A stretch of 64,000 bases of DNA from Olivibacter sp. XZL3 (GTDB taxonomy: Bacteria > Bacteroidota > Bacteroidia > Sphingobacteriales > Sphingobacteriaceae), in the NCBI RefSeq assembly GCF_004368405.1, contig NZ_SBJH01000004.1, forward strand, positions 1 through 64,000, in the 5' to 3' direction. The notes under the pieces were generated by a model, which saw only the letters and a list, made by a program, of their open reading frames with translations, was not told the origin of the DNA and ran no database searches. The translations under genes were made by a program, and so were the position numbers. Within the stretch, counting starts at the first letter, position 1, and each line of letters opens with the position of its first letter. Of this stretch, positions 42,972 to 52,747 are shown in pieces.

Positions 42972-43424
42972 ATGAAAACAGCCGGAATTTTATTAGTGAG
43001 CTTCTTCCTTTTCGGAACAGCGACCTTAAAAGCCCAACAAAAAAATCCCTTAAAGTTGAATCATATTGCTGTATATGTCGAAAATCTACAAAAAAGCACA
43101 GCTTTTTACAAAGACGTCTTACAGCTTCCCGAAATACCGGAACCCTTCCACGACGGCCTACATACTTGGTTTACGTTGGGCAGTGCCGGAAGCCTTCATT
43201 TAATTCAAGGAGCAAAGAAAGGCGTCGAACGCGAAAAGAATGACCACCTCTGTTTTAGCACAGGAGATATAAAGGCATTCATCAAGAACCTGGAAAATCA
43301 TCAAGTTACTTATTTTGACTGGCCGGGTGAAGAAGGAAAAGTAACAACCAGAGTGGACGGTGTGCATCAGATATATTTTCAGGATCCAGATGGGCACTGG
43401 ATAGAAATCAATGATGAACAATAA
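42972..43424 (+). CDS. exported VOC (glyoxalase/bleomycin-resistance) protein
   Basis: A 150-residue vicinal-oxygen-chelate protein with a signal peptide (MKTAGILLVSFFLFGTATLKAQ). Metal-type positions are LNHIAVYVENLQKSTAFYKDVL (His), SLHLIQGAK (His), and DPDGHWIEIND (Glu). It resembles glyoxalase I-like enzymes, but the export signal sets it apart from cytoplasmic GloA. Substrate unknown. Single gene followed by a strong terminator. Confidence 0.85.
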   Translation: MKTAGILLVSFFLFGTATLKAQQKNPLKLNHIAVYVENLQKSTAFYKDVLQLPEIPEPFHDGLHTWFTLGSAGSLHLIQGAKKGVEREKNDHLCFSTGDIKAFIKNLENHQVTYFDWPGEEGKVTTRVDGVHQIYFQDPDGHWIEINDEQ

Positions 43425-43430
43425 AAAAAA

Positions 43431-43460
43431 CAGCTAATTAGCGCTTGAGCTAATTAGCTG
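43431..43460. terminator. bidirectional terminator
   Basis: Perfect 12-bp arms cagctaattagc and gctaattagctg around gcttga, after an 8-A run; between convergent VOC and MFS genes. Confidence 0.85.
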
Positions 43461-43489
43461 ATAATAACTTTACAAAAGGCCTTCTGTAA

Positions 43490-44914
43490 TTAATGCCCTC
43501 CCGCTACAGGGCCCGCTTGTTCGACATTCTTTAACTTTTTTGAACAGTAAATTCCGAAGCCAAAGATGTAAATATAGCAAATAACCGGTAAAATAAGCGA
43601 CAACTGAACGCCTAATTGGTCGGCTAGGGCGCCTTGAATAACCGGAACAATAGCTCCTCCTAAAATCGCCATCACCAACAAAGAAGATCCTTGACTCGTA
43701 TATTTTCCCAGTCCGGCAATCGAGAGCGTATATATATTGGAAAACATGATGGAATTAAAAATACCGATTCCCAATATGGAATACATCGCATAAGCGCCAG
43801 TGTTCATAATACTGGAAATCAAGAGCAACACATTAACCCCCGCAAATATTGCCAAGGTGCGGGCCGGAGCCGCCTTTCCGATCAAGAAACCAAGCAAATT
43901 CAATACAATAAATACCAGGAAGAAGCTCACTTGCGAAAAGGTCAAGTCTACTAAGCTAAATATCAAAAGGAACACCAACACTGCCATTCCCACCATATAA
44001 ACGAGCTTCTTTGCGAAGTTTATGTTATGGTTGAGGTAAATAGCGCCTAAAAAACGGCCTATCATAGCTCCGCCCCAATAAAGCGAAAGATAATTTTTAC
44101 TGATCGATTCAGTAAAGCCCATAATTTGTTCTTGTTCCAGAAAACTGATGATAAAGCTGCCGATTGCCACTTCTGCACCTACATAACAGAAGATCCCGAG
44201 CACCCCCAATCGTAAATGCGCAAACTTCAAAGCCCCTAATCCTTTTACATCCTTCTCTTCATCGCTAGACTCAAAAGAAGGTAACTTAACCGTTGAAATA
44301 AACAATGCAACCAACAGTAAAATAGCCGCAAAAATCAGGTACGGAACGCGTGTGGCCTGTGGACTGATTGAATCGCCATCAGCAAAGAACTCGAATATAA
44401 GATGTCCTCCCAATACGGGCGCTATGGTGGTTCCCAATGCATTAAAAGCTTGGGTCATGTTAAGTCGGCTGGAAGCTCCATCTTCCGGGCCTAATAAGGA
44501 AACGTAAGCGTTTGCGGTAATCTGTAAAATGGTAAAACCCAATCCCAGCACAAAAAGTGCCGTTAAAAACAGTCCGTATAACGATGTAGTAGCCGCTGGC
44601 CAGAATAATACGCATCCCACAGCTGAAAGAATAATTCCTGCTATGATGGATTTTTTGTATCCGATCTTATTTACCGGATCACCCCACTTGGAAGACACGA
44701 TGAAATAAATCATCGATCCGATAAAATAAGCACCAAAAAAGCAGAATTGTACAAGCATCGACTCAAAAAAGGTCAAACTAAACAGTTGCTTCAAATAGGG
44801 AATCAGAATATCATTCATACAGGTAATAAATCCCCACATGAAGAATAATATCGTTAATGTAATTAATGGCACGATATATCGCTGGCCAGAGGAAGAGGTT
44901 TGGATGTTAGTCAT
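43490..44914 (-). CDS. FucP-type sugar MFS transporter
   Basis: A 474-residue major facilitator permease of the FucP (L-fucose:H+ symporter) group, with twelve hydrophobic helices. Features: LTILFFMWGFITCMNDILIPYLK with an acidic residue in TM1 as in FucP, ANAYVSLLGPEDGASSRLNMTQAFNALGTTIAPVLGG between TM4 and TM5, and MFSNIYTLSIAGLGKYTSQGSSLLVMAILGGAIVPV near the end. It probably imports glucose, galactose, GlcNAc or fucose. No sugar enzymes are adjacent. Confidence 0.9.
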   Translation of the reverse strand: MTNIQTSSSGQRYIVPLITLTILFFMWGFITCMNDILIPYLKQLFSLTFFESMLVQFCFFGAYFIGSMIYFIVSSKWGDPVNKIGYKKSIIAGIILSAVGCVLFWPAATTSLYGLFLTALFVLGLGFTILQITANAYVSLLGPEDGASSRLNMTQAFNALGTTIAPVLGGHLIFEFFADGDSISPQATRVPYLIFAAILLLVALFISTVKLPSFESSDEEKDVKGLGALKFAHLRLGVLGIFCYVGAEVAIGSFIISFLEQEQIMGFTESISKNYLSLYWGGAMIGRFLGAIYLNHNINFAKKLVYMVGMAVLVFLLIFSLVDLTFSQVSFFLVFIVLNLLGFLIGKAAPARTLAIFAGVNVLLLISSIMNTGAYAMYSILGIGIFNSIMFSNIYTLSIAGLGKYTSQGSSLLVMAILGGAIVPVIQGALADQLGVQLSLILPVICYIYIFGFGIYCSKKLKNVEQAGPVAGGH

Positions 44915-44944
44915 GAATAGTACGTTTAATATAGTTTCTTTCCA

Positions 44945-44960
44945 GTACTTTTGAAAGTAC
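44945..44960. promoter_or_regulatory. palindrome upstream of sugar transporter
   Basis: gtacttt-tg-aaagtac, 7-bp perfect arms, 31 bp before the transporter start. Could be an operator; no regulator is adjacent. Confidence 0.35.
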
Positions 44961-45018
44961 GCTACGAATATACATTTTTGGAAATTAAAAGCAATTCAAT
45001 TTACGCCAATAAATGAGT

Positions 45019-45990
45019 TTAAAACGTATTAGCAGAAACCGACCGATCTGTAAATTGAGATCCTTGAATGGCGCCTCTCTCTTCCAGTTGTTTGTCTATA
45101 AAGGTTTGGATACTCGATTTTCCTCGACCCCAATTAGGAGCGATGAGTAATTCCTGGTCGGCTAATCCAAAAAGACGCTGTATCACAATATCAGGGCGCA
45201 ATAAAGGAATAAATTCACAGAGGAAATCTGCGTATTCTTCTAAACTGAAAAGAGGGAAAGGTTTACGCTTGTATTGAACCCCCATAATAGAGCCTTCTAC
45301 GATGTGCAGGTGATGCAATTTGACAAACTTGATTTGTGGAAAGCGGTTGATTTCTTCCGCGTATTTAAGCATCATTTCCTTGGTTTCCCAGGGAAATCCG
45401 AAAATCGTATGGACGCAAATATCCAGTGGACTGTTTTGCACCAAATTGAGCGCTTTCTCCAATTCTTCGTGCGAGCAGCCCCGATTAATTCTGTTCAGGG
45501 TCTCGTTATAAATCGACTCCATTCCCATCTCCAGATCCACATCATACCGATCAGTATAGCTTTCCAATAAAGTTACTTTTTCGAAATCGATGCAGTCGGG
45601 CCGGGTGCCCACGGATAAACCTACCACGTTTTCGGGTGCAATGCTTAAAGCCTCGTCGTACATTGCTTTCAAATAATGCACGGGTGCATAGGTATTCGTA
45701 TTCGGTTGAAAATAAATCACGAATTTTTCGGCATGATAACTTTTCACCGCCCTTTCCATACCTTGTTCCACTTGCTCTTTGATCGTGGGCAACTTTCGCG
45801 CACTATCGGGCGTAAAGGAATCAACATTACAATAGGAACAACCGCCGTAGCCCTTGCTCCCATCGCGGTTGGGACAGGTGAAGTTTCCGTCCACAATAAT
45901 CTTAAAAACCCGCTTATCTTGATATTTGTTTTTAAGATAAGCCCCGTAATGATTGTAAGGCTTTATTCCCGAATCCAATAGAGTTCCCAT
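45019..45990 (-). CDS. TIGR01212/YhcC-type radical SAM protein
   Basis: A 323-residue radical SAM enzyme. The cluster site is CPNRDGSKGYGGCSYCNVDSF, with the CxxxxxxxxCxxC spacing of the YhcC/TIGR01212 group. Also seen: VIYFQPNTNTYAPV, VGLSVGTRPDCI, DLEMGMESIYNETLNRINRGCSHEE and CVHTIFGFPWETKEMML. The substrate is unknown. A TAnnTTTG box on the minus strand lies 8 bp before the ATG, so the transcript is almost leaderless. Confidence 0.93.
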   Translation of the reverse strand: MGTLLDSGIKPYNHYGAYLKNKYQDKRVFKIIVDGNFTCPNRDGSKGYGGCSYCNVDSFTPDSARKLPTIKEQVEQGMERAVKSYHAEKFVIYFQPNTNTYAPVHYLKAMYDEALSIAPENVVGLSVGTRPDCIDFEKVTLLESYTDRYDVDLEMGMESIYNETLNRINRGCSHEELEKALNLVQNSPLDICVHTIFGFPWETKEMMLKYAEEINRFPQIKFVKLHHLHIVEGSIMGVQYKRKPFPLFSLEEYADFLCEFIPLLRPDIVIQRLFGLADQELLIAPNWGRGKSSIQTFIDKQLEERGAIQGSQFTDRSVSANTF

Positions 45991-45998
45991 AGTATCCG

Positions 45999-46006
45999 CA
46001 AAGGTA
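45999..46006 (-). promoter_or_regulatory. TAnnTTTG -7 box
   Basis: TACCTTTG on the minus strand, 8 bp upstream of the radical SAM gene start. Confidence 0.5.
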
Positions 46007-46094
46007 GCTATTTCACCTTACAATAAACAATTTATACGATCGCCTTGTTACTTTAAAAGAATCAGGTTAAACATGAATAGAAAGGAGCTTTAAT

Positions 46095-46268
46095 ATGAAA
46101 TCAGGACAAAAATCGGCCAACCCAAAAGCCCCATTTGTAGGAACTACTACCGCTGACAAATCTTTTAACGATCAAAAAGTATTAAAACGACATCAAGGAC
46201 TACCTAATGCGGGTGCACGTTCGGCAGATTCGGGTGCTAGAACAGATAACGAAAAAAGCAAAAATTAG
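46095..46268 (+). CDS. 57-residue hydrophilic protein, unknown
   Basis: A short gene preceded by a good Shine-Dalgarno (aaggagc, 6-7 bp before the ATG). The product is polar and glycine/lysine-rich with no hydrophobic segment: PKAPFVGTTTADKSFNDQKV and RHQGLPNAGARSADSGAR. It looks disordered. Its last bases overlap the 3' end of the converging AraC gene by 4. I do not recognise a family. Confidence 0.55.
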   Translation: MKSGQKSANPKAPFVGTTTADKSFNDQKVLKRHQGLPNAGARSADSGARTDNEKSKN

Positions 46269-47326
46269 ATGCAGGACGCAAAAGCGAAATCTATTTCGCT
46301 TAACACGCCGCAATCAAATAAACACGAAAACCAAGCGAATTTTACTTTCGTGGGCAAGTAGCCGAAGTATTTTTTAAAGGCAGCAGAAAAGTGTGTGGCG
46401 TGCTTATAGCCCACCTTTGCCGCTACAACGGCTACTTTTTCTTTGTCTTCCACCAACAAGGTTTTTGCACGCAACATCCTCACTTCATTCAAATAGGTAA
46501 ACACGGTTGTTCCAAAGGCCAACTTAAAGTGTTTTTTCAAGGTCGCATCGTTTGTTCCGACACGTCTGGCTAGGCTCAGTAAGGAATGGTCGAGCTCATA
46601 TTGCGTGTCTAAGATCTCTTTCACCTGTTGCATCCGTTGCCACTCGGCCTCCTTCAATCCGACGTACGTTTTCCCTAGCTGTTGAAGCTGTTCAAACTGC
46701 TCTAACTGCAATAATAGCAACTCAACAACTTTGATCTTCAAAAATACAGGACGAAAAAGTTCGGATTTACCGCATGACATTATCTCTTGTATAATGGTGT
46801 ACATCTGCGCGTTCAAGGGTATAGCGTTTTCTGATAAAACCGCCAACTTATCGCTTCCAACCATCTCCCTAAAAAACTGAAAGTCGGATTTTCCTTCTGG
46901 ACAATATTTAAGAAACAAATCTGTATGCAAATCAATTCTAAATATTTCCTGATCGCCGTTCAGGGGAAAACGATCCACAACTTGGCTGCCGACAGGGAAA
47001 AACAGCAAATTGCAGTGCTGTGCTTTCAATGTTAACTGCAATTTGTTGTCCGTAGAAAATAGGCTCTCCCCGCTTAAATTGATTCGCAATTGCACAAAAG
47101 CTTGCTCGTTATGCATCTTTAGCTCTGTTAACTGCCCAACATCCCATTTAGCGTAGCGGATACGTATACCATTGAACAAATAGGCAAACTCGCTGAGCCC
47201 TTTATCGTCTGTTGACGATCGATGGACTACACTACGAAGCCCTTCTTCTAAATTCAGCATTTGCTCGTTATACTGAAGCGCAAACTGTATCTGCTGATCA
47301 CTGACCGAAAATCCGAATCTTAACAT
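46265..47326 (-). CDS. AraC-family transcriptional regulator (PchR-like)
   Basis: A 353-residue regulator with a C-terminal AraC double helix-turn-helix: MQQVKEILDTQYELDHSLLSLARRVGTNDATLKKHFKLAFGTTVFTYLNEVRM and VAAKVGYKHATHFSAAFKKYFGYLP (in part). The layout RRVGTNDATLKKHFKLAFG is that of PchR-like regulators of siderophore uptake. The N-terminal 200 residues are a cupin-like ligand domain of low similarity. It is divergent from the TonB receptor gene across 277 bp and probably activates it when the cognate siderophore or ligand is present. Confidence 0.88.
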   Translation of the reverse strand: MLRFGFSVSDQQIQFALQYNEQMLNLEEGLRSVVHRSSTDDKGLSEFAYLFNGIRIRYAKWDVGQLTELKMHNEQAFVQLRINLSGESLFSTDNKLQLTLKAQHCNLLFFPVGSQVVDRFPLNGDQEIFRIDLHTDLFLKYCPEGKSDFQFFREMVGSDKLAVLSENAIPLNAQMYTIIQEIMSCGKSELFRPVFLKIKVVELLLLQLEQFEQLQQLGKTYVGLKEAEWQRMQQVKEILDTQYELDHSLLSLARRVGTNDATLKKHFKLAFGTTVFTYLNEVRMLRAKTLLVEDKEKVAVVAAKVGYKHATHFSAAFKKYFGYLPTKVKFAWFSCLFDCGVLSEIDFAFASCI

Positions 47327-47603
47327 TTTTTCCGTTTAGCGTCACTCTTGTTCCGTATGAGGTCGTCTTATTTAGACTTATTATACTTTATTTTGCACAA
47401 ATATAACAACAAATTAGACTCGATCTAGATAAGTGACGATTTTTTAGCTATTAATAAACTAAAATGTATCGAAAAAAAATTCTACGTATTGTACAAGGCT
47501 TTTCACCTATACCTTCCCGGCTAACGACTAACATTGTGCGCCAAGTCAGTCGTTGCTATGCTACTAAAGAATCAACTCAATTAAAACCCTTAGCCAACTA
47601 TAA

Positions 47604-50015
47604 ATGAAGCAATTTTATCTAACGCTGCTGTTCACTTCATTGTCGAATTTATTATTTGCGCAGTTAAGCACGATTAAAGGCAAAGTGCAGTTAGAAAACG
47701 GAAAACCACTGAGTCATGTAACCATCAAGGTGAGTGGGACGTCCATCGTCGGTATTTCAAATGATAAAGGGATTTATGAATTAAGAAATGTTCCGTTTGG
47801 TGATCATAAAATCCTGGTTTCGTCTTTAGAAATAAAACCACAGAAAATAGCCGTTTTGATAGATAAGCCCAAGCAAAATGTCGATGTAACAATTGATGCT
47901 ACAGGAGACGTTGCGCTGGATGAAGTGCAGATTGTAGGAAGTTCTACCAAACGGGAGATCGAAACACAGGGGTTTGCGGTCAATGTGATCGAAACGCAAG
48001 GTGCCTCACTGAGAAGCTTTCAAACGAATGAATTGCTCGACAGAACCGTAGGTGTACGGGTTCGTCAAAATGGAGGGCTAGGTTCGGCGGTAAATTATAA
48101 TCTGAACGGTATGTCGGGCAACTCGGTGCGGATTTTTGTTGACGGTATCCCGATTTCTACATATGGAGAATCATTTAGTCTAAACAGTATCCCTCCGGCA
48201 TTGATTGAACGAATTGAAGTATACAAAGGGGTGATACCCGCACACTTAGCTGACGATGCGATGGGCGGCGCAATTAATGTCATCCTCAAAAAAGGCATGA
48301 GTAACAACCTCGTCGCTTCAGTTTCTTACGGGTCGTTCAACACCATCCAGTCCAACTTTAGTGGATTGTTTCGCGATAGTAAATCTGGCCTTACGGTAAA
48401 GGCATCCGGGTTTCATAATTACTCAGATAACGACTATGAAGTATGGGGAAAATTCGTCAGAAACATCTTGCCCAATGGGCGCTATGACTACGTTAGAGCA
48501 AGGCGCTTTAATGACGCATATCGCTCCTTGGGTGGGCAAATTGAACTTGGCTTTACGGACGTAAAATGGGCTGACCAATTCTTTATTGGATACAATGGAT
48601 CTGACGATTACAATGAAATACAACACGGAACCTACATGACTATACCCTATAAAGGTCGTTTTACGGAATCCCAGGCAAATGTATTAAACCTAAACTATCG
48701 GAAACGCGACTTCCTAACTAAAAACCTCGAGTTTACCTTCAATGGCATGCACAGCGATCGCAGCCAAGTGGTCAACGACACAGTACGATGGAACTACAAC
48801 TGGTTCGGCGAAAAAAGTGTAGGATTGGATGGCAACCCCATATTAAGACCCACCGGGGCACAGCAGGGGGCTGCCACCATTCTCCATATCGACCGTAAAG
48901 TCACTACCTTTCGCTCAGGATTAAACTATTACGTAACAAAGAATCACCGATTGGTATTAAACCATATTTTCTACACGATAGATCGGAAAGAACGTGACGA
49001 TATGCGGAGCGCCGTGGAACGGGAATTCATTGGGACACGGGATTTACAGAAAAACGTAGTCTCGCTTGCCTATGAGGCAAATACTTTCGAGAGGCGTTTA
49101 AAAACCAATCTCTTTGGGAAATACTACCAACAGAAGATCGACCGGGTCGATCCGGTGTTGCTTAGTGAGAATGGGCAGCAAGTACGTACAGAAGATCGGG
49201 CGAACAGTAATAAAACAATAATGGGTTATGGATTGGCGTCCTCTTATGCTTTAAATCCGACACTCATATTACTTGTCTCCGCCGAGAAAGCGGTCCGCAT
49301 GCCGTCAGAAAACGAAATCTTCGGCAGTCCGGGCGACAATATCATCGAGAACGTTAACATCAGGCCAGAAATCAGTAATAATTTCAACTTGGGCCTCAAA
49401 TTAGGGCCATACCAACTTGATCAGCACCGACTGTCTTTCTCTACCGCCGGATTTCTGCGCGACACCAGGGATAAGATTGTGCAAAGAATCAATCCCAGAA
49501 TAAATGATGCACTACAAACAAATCCGTATGAAAACTTGGGGAAAACAAAATCCATCGGTTTTGAAGCGGAGATAAACTATGTGTTCAACGACAAGCTGAA
49601 TATTCTATTCAGCGCGTCGAGGTTTAATCAGGTCTTCAATATACGGTATGACGACCGTGGAAATCAATACGACAACTATAATAAACAGCTGCCAAACGAA
49701 CCTTTCTTTACGATCAATAGTATGGCGCAATATACGTTCAGCCACTTGGTGCAGAAAAACTCCTCCTTAAACATCTACTACAATTTCGGCTTCGTAGACC
49801 GGTTTTATACTACTTGGATAGATCTTGAGGAGTTCAGAACGCCTAAACAGTTTATACAAGATATCGGCGCCAGTTATTTCTTTCCAAATAAGAAGCTTGT
49901 GCTAAGTGCTGATGCTAAAAACATTTTTAACAGACAGGTTTACGACAATTTTGCCGTGCAAAAACCAGGAAGAGCCTTTTACTTGAAATTAAATTACACC
50001 ATTACTAATTTTTAG
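47604..50015 (+). CDS. TonB-dependent outer membrane receptor (siderophore type)
   Basis: An 803-residue outer membrane receptor. A signal peptide (MKQFYLTLLFTSLSNLLFAQ) is followed by a carboxypeptidase-regulatory-like beta-sandwich (STIKGKVQLENGKPLSHVTIKVSGTSIVGISNDKG in part), the plug domain (TNELLDRTVGVRVRQNGGLG, VRIFVDGIPI, IERIEVYKGVIPAHLADDAMGGAINVIL) and a 22-strand barrel ending in an aromatic-rich strand (AFYLKLNYTITNF). The neighbours, a PchR-like regulator and a DUF4374 lipoprotein, suggest import of an iron chelate or a xenosiderophore. Confidence 0.92.
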   Translation: MKQFYLTLLFTSLSNLLFAQLSTIKGKVQLENGKPLSHVTIKVSGTSIVGISNDKGIYELRNVPFGDHKILVSSLEIKPQKIAVLIDKPKQNVDVTIDATGDVALDEVQIVGSSTKREIETQGFAVNVIETQGASLRSFQTNELLDRTVGVRVRQNGGLGSAVNYNLNGMSGNSVRIFVDGIPISTYGESFSLNSIPPALIERIEVYKGVIPAHLADDAMGGAINVILKKGMSNNLVASVSYGSFNTIQSNFSGLFRDSKSGLTVKASGFHNYSDNDYEVWGKFVRNILPNGRYDYVRARRFNDAYRSLGGQIELGFTDVKWADQFFIGYNGSDDYNEIQHGTYMTIPYKGRFTESQANVLNLNYRKRDFLTKNLEFTFNGMHSDRSQVVNDTVRWNYNWFGEKSVGLDGNPILRPTGAQQGAATILHIDRKVTTFRSGLNYYVTKNHRLVLNHIFYTIDRKERDDMRSAVEREFIGTRDLQKNVVSLAYEANTFERRLKTNLFGKYYQQKIDRVDPVLLSENGQQVRTEDRANSNKTIMGYGLASSYALNPTLILLVSAEKAVRMPSENEIFGSPGDNIIENVNIRPEISNNFNLGLKLGPYQLDQHRLSFSTAGFLRDTRDKIVQRINPRINDALQTNPYENLGKTKSIGFEAEINYVFNDKLNILFSASRFNQVFNIRYDDRGNQYDNYNKQLPNEPFFTINSMAQYTFSHLVQKNSSLNIYYNFGFVDRFYTTWIDLEEFRTPKQFIQDIGASYFFPNKKLVLSADAKNIFNRQVYDNFAVQKPGRAFYLKLNYTITNF

Positions 50016-50025
50016 CTATAGAAAT

Positions 50026-51357
50026 ATGAAAAAACAATTTTTAAACCAAATCATGGCCAGCGCTGTAGTGATAGCGTTGAGCTTTTCCAGTTGCTCGAAA
50101 AACGATGGCCCGGATAACCCTAGCAATCCGGGTGGCAATCCCGATCGGTGGATAACCGTTGCCGGTGCACTCATGGGAAGCGATCCAGGCGATGGCAATG
50201 GCGGTACCATGGTGTACGCTGTAAGTAAAGAAGACGCCAGAAATCCGGAGGTGTCCATTAACGTTTATCAAGACGGCTTTGCAGTAAGATCCAACCGCAC
50301 CGCTCGCCTGCAGTCGTCGGAAGACGGAAACACGCTTTTTAATATAGCTTACACAGGCGATAATGGCGGAGAATTCTCCCGATACCATGTTAACGGGGGC
50401 GGCAGTTTTACACAGGAGGATGTATCAGTAAACATCTCCCAATACGCAAGCACCTCTCCCCGTTGGGTAAAACTATTTGACGGTGACCAAACCGGGATCG
50501 CTGTCAATGTGGCAAACATCGCTGCTAATAATGCGGGCGAAAATTCCGCAAATGAGCCCTTTCAATATTACCGTGGTACCGCAACCGTATTAGCGCTCGA
50601 CTTACAGGAAGTGCTCATCAAGGGATATAGACAATATCAGATTCCGCTAACGCCGGAAGAAGAAATTCAAGGCCATACTATTTTCCGTCTGGATGCCCCT
50701 GTTTTGAATCAGGCCGGCAATAAATTGATTATCGGTACCTGGATGCAAAAAAGAAATCCGGCAACAGGTCAAACAGAACAAAATTTCGAAAGACTGGGAA
50801 GCAAGTCGGTGGTTGTGGATTATCCCTCATTAGAAAATCCTACAGTGATTACTTCAACCGTTGGTTTCGGTGATAACAGTGGCTACCGCAGCTTTAACTC
50901 TTTCCTTGCGGAAGATGGCAGTATCTACCAAGCGACACAAAGAGATTCCAAAGGCTCGCATATCCTTCGCATTACTCCGGAGAATGAATACGACAACTCA
51001 TACAACTTCAGCCTAGACGCTGCTTTAGGGGTACAGGACGCCTATGTAGACTGCTGGCGATATGCAGGTAATGGAATAGCTTATGTACTTTATACACACG
51101 GCGGATCTGATCAGGGTTACGTCGCTCGTTTGGATCTAAATACCCAAACCGCGACTAGGGTGGACTTGCCATATGATCCCGACTTGGATTTTGGTCAATA
51201 TCAGGGCATTTTAGTCGATGGCAACGAAGTGTATATTGCTGTTACCCCAACCGGTAAAGACGGTAATATCTATATTTTTAACAGCGAAACCGGCGAAGTT
51301 ACTCAAGGTGCTAAACTGGTTAATAGAACAGGAAACCATTATATTGGTATTTTCTAA
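50026..51357 (+). CDS. DUF4374 lipoprotein
   Basis: A 443-residue lipoprotein with a type II signal (lipobox SFSSC near residue 24), followed by a Gly/Pro/Asn linker and repeated beta-propeller-like strands (GNGGTMVYAVSKEDA, DAYVDCWRYAGNGIAYVLYTHGG, GNIYIFNSETGEV). DUF4374 proteins are regularly encoded after TonB siderophore receptors in Bacteroidota and probably hold the ligand at the cell surface. Its start is 10 bp after the receptor stop. Confidence 0.88.
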   Translation: MKKQFLNQIMASAVVIALSFSSCSKNDGPDNPSNPGGNPDRWITVAGALMGSDPGDGNGGTMVYAVSKEDARNPEVSINVYQDGFAVRSNRTARLQSSEDGNTLFNIAYTGDNGGEFSRYHVNGGGSFTQEDVSVNISQYASTSPRWVKLFDGDQTGIAVNVANIAANNAGENSANEPFQYYRGTATVLALDLQEVLIKGYRQYQIPLTPEEEIQGHTIFRLDAPVLNQAGNKLIIGTWMQKRNPATGQTEQNFERLGSKSVVVDYPSLENPTVITSTVGFGDNSGYRSFNSFLAEDGSIYQATQRDSKGSHILRITPENEYDNSYNFSLDAALGVQDAYVDCWRYAGNGIAYVLYTHGGSDQGYVARLDLNTQTATRVDLPYDPDLDFGQYQGILVDGNEVYIAVTPTGKDGNIYIFNSETGEVTQGAKLVNRTGNHYIGIF

Positions 51358-51377
51358 ACCAGTATCGGTTTTTGCCT

Positions 51378-51423
51378 AAAATAATAATTGATCTAAGTTA
51401 TTCATTAGATCAATTATTATTTT
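51378..51423. terminator. terminator of receptor operon
   Basis: Perfect 18-bp AT-rich arms aaaataataattgatcta and complement, loop of 10 bases, ending in TTT. Confidence 0.8.
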
Positions 51424-51571
51424 AGTTTATAACGCAACCAGTTAAACGAAATGGCGTAACAAAAAAATGGAACCGGCTGGAAAAAATCGAAAGCTGTCTA
51501 ACGAGCTACATCTATGGATGCGCTGACGAGCGTAGCCCGGATACTGACAGCTCTATTTCACCGAGTTCCGA

Positions 51572-52573
51572 TTACCGACCGCCATGAATCCATTTAAAAT
51601 TATACTGCTTCTCTGGAGTTTTCATCCGTTCGGCGATACGGATAAGTCGATCTGGTAAGCGCATCAAATAGTCACGCGCCTTTTCTCCGGCATCATTTAG
51701 GTTCGTCATGGCATCGACCCTCCATTCCGCCAATAAGTCTTTTAGAATATCCACATAGTCGATCGCCGTATAGACGCCTAAACGCTGCGCGGCATCTGAA
51801 AAATGCGAAAAGAGTTCACCCTGCGGCTGGCCCGACTCTCTCAGTAAATGGGCAGGCATCACAATTTTTTTCTTCATCATATCCTCAAACGCTACGAGTA
51901 CTTCGCTCGCATCCACTTCTGCGGCTTTAGAGATGAAAGACATATACGCTTTTGCATGACGCGCTTCGTCCGACGCGATAACACCACACATTTTTGCTAA
52001 CAATTTATCACCGGATTGTTTTGCCAAGCCCGCAACCCTTCTATGGGAAACATTGGTTGCCAACTCCTGGAAAGAGGTATAAATGAAATTGCGATAAGGA
52101 TCACTCCCGGTACCGATGTCGAAGCCATCCTGTAACAAATACTGAACAGATATCTCGAACTGTCTCATATCGACCCGGCCCGACAGATAAATATATTTAT
52201 TGAGAAGATCGCCGTGTCGGTTCTCTTCGGCAGTCCAGGCTCTCACCCACTTCATCCATCCACCCTGTTCGTGCTTTTCTACATCGTCCACCATTGTCAA
52301 CCAAGACTCATAGGTGGGTAAAGCTTCCTCTGTAACAGTGTCACCTATCAAAACCGCTACCACATCATAGGGTAACTCTTTAGCACTGTCCTGCAAATCT
52401 TTGACTTCTTGAAAAAACGTATCCCTCGATGCATCTGGCAAAAAATCGGCCGGTTGCCACATCTGCTCGACAGGCTTCAAATATTCACTCATTTCATTGA
52501 GCATAAAAGGCTCAAGATAAGTCATCACTTCTTTTCTCGATCCTTCATGTATTGGTTTCATGGTATTTTCCAT
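51572..52573 (-). CDS. acyl-ACP desaturase (fatty acid desaturase type 2)
   Basis: A 333-residue di-iron desaturase that introduces a cis double bond in acyl-ACP. Ligands are in WTAEENRHGDLLNKY (EExxH) and ASDEARHAKAYM (DExxH); also visible are YTSFQELATNVSHRRV and PYRNFIYTS. The start is set at 52573 (MENTMKPIHEG) because a -7 box lies at 52582-52589; MKPIHEG at 52561 is the alternative. The frame extends about 40 residues upstream without family match. Single gene. Confidence 0.92.
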   Translation of the reverse strand: MENTMKPIHEGSRKEVMTYLEPFMLNEMSEYLKPVEQMWQPADFLPDASRDTFFQEVKDLQDSAKELPYDVVAVLIGDTVTEEALPTYESWLTMVDDVEKHEQGGWMKWVRAWTAEENRHGDLLNKYIYLSGRVDMRQFEISVQYLLQDGFDIGTGSDPYRNFIYTSFQELATNVSHRRVAGLAKQSGDKLLAKMCGVIASDEARHAKAYMSFISKAAEVDASEVLVAFEDMMKKKIVMPAHLLRESGQPQGELFSHFSDAAQRLGVYTAIDYVDILKDLLAEWRVDAMTNLNDAGEKARDYLMRLPDRLIRIAERMKTPEKQYNFKWIHGGR

Positions 52574-52581
52574 ATATCCGA

Positions 52582-52589
52582 CAAATATA
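52582..52589 (-). promoter_or_regulatory. TAnnTTTG -7 box
   Basis: TATATTTG on the minus strand, 8 bp before the desaturase start; it argues against the longer frame. Confidence 0.55.
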
Positions 52590-52747
52590 CGCATATGGAT
52601 ATAAAATAACGACTGGCTATTTACATCCACTTCGAGCTTAAACGCTTTTAAAATAAACAAACACTTTGCGCGGAGTGTTTTAATATTTTTCATATTAAAA
52701 TCTAACGGATTGAGCTCATCCGACCACTTTTTTTACTGCGCGGCCTG

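Noticed and set aside
52574-52693. Forty-residue N-terminal extension of the desaturase
   Set aside because: A TAnnTTTG promoter box lies within it and the extension lacks family similarity.
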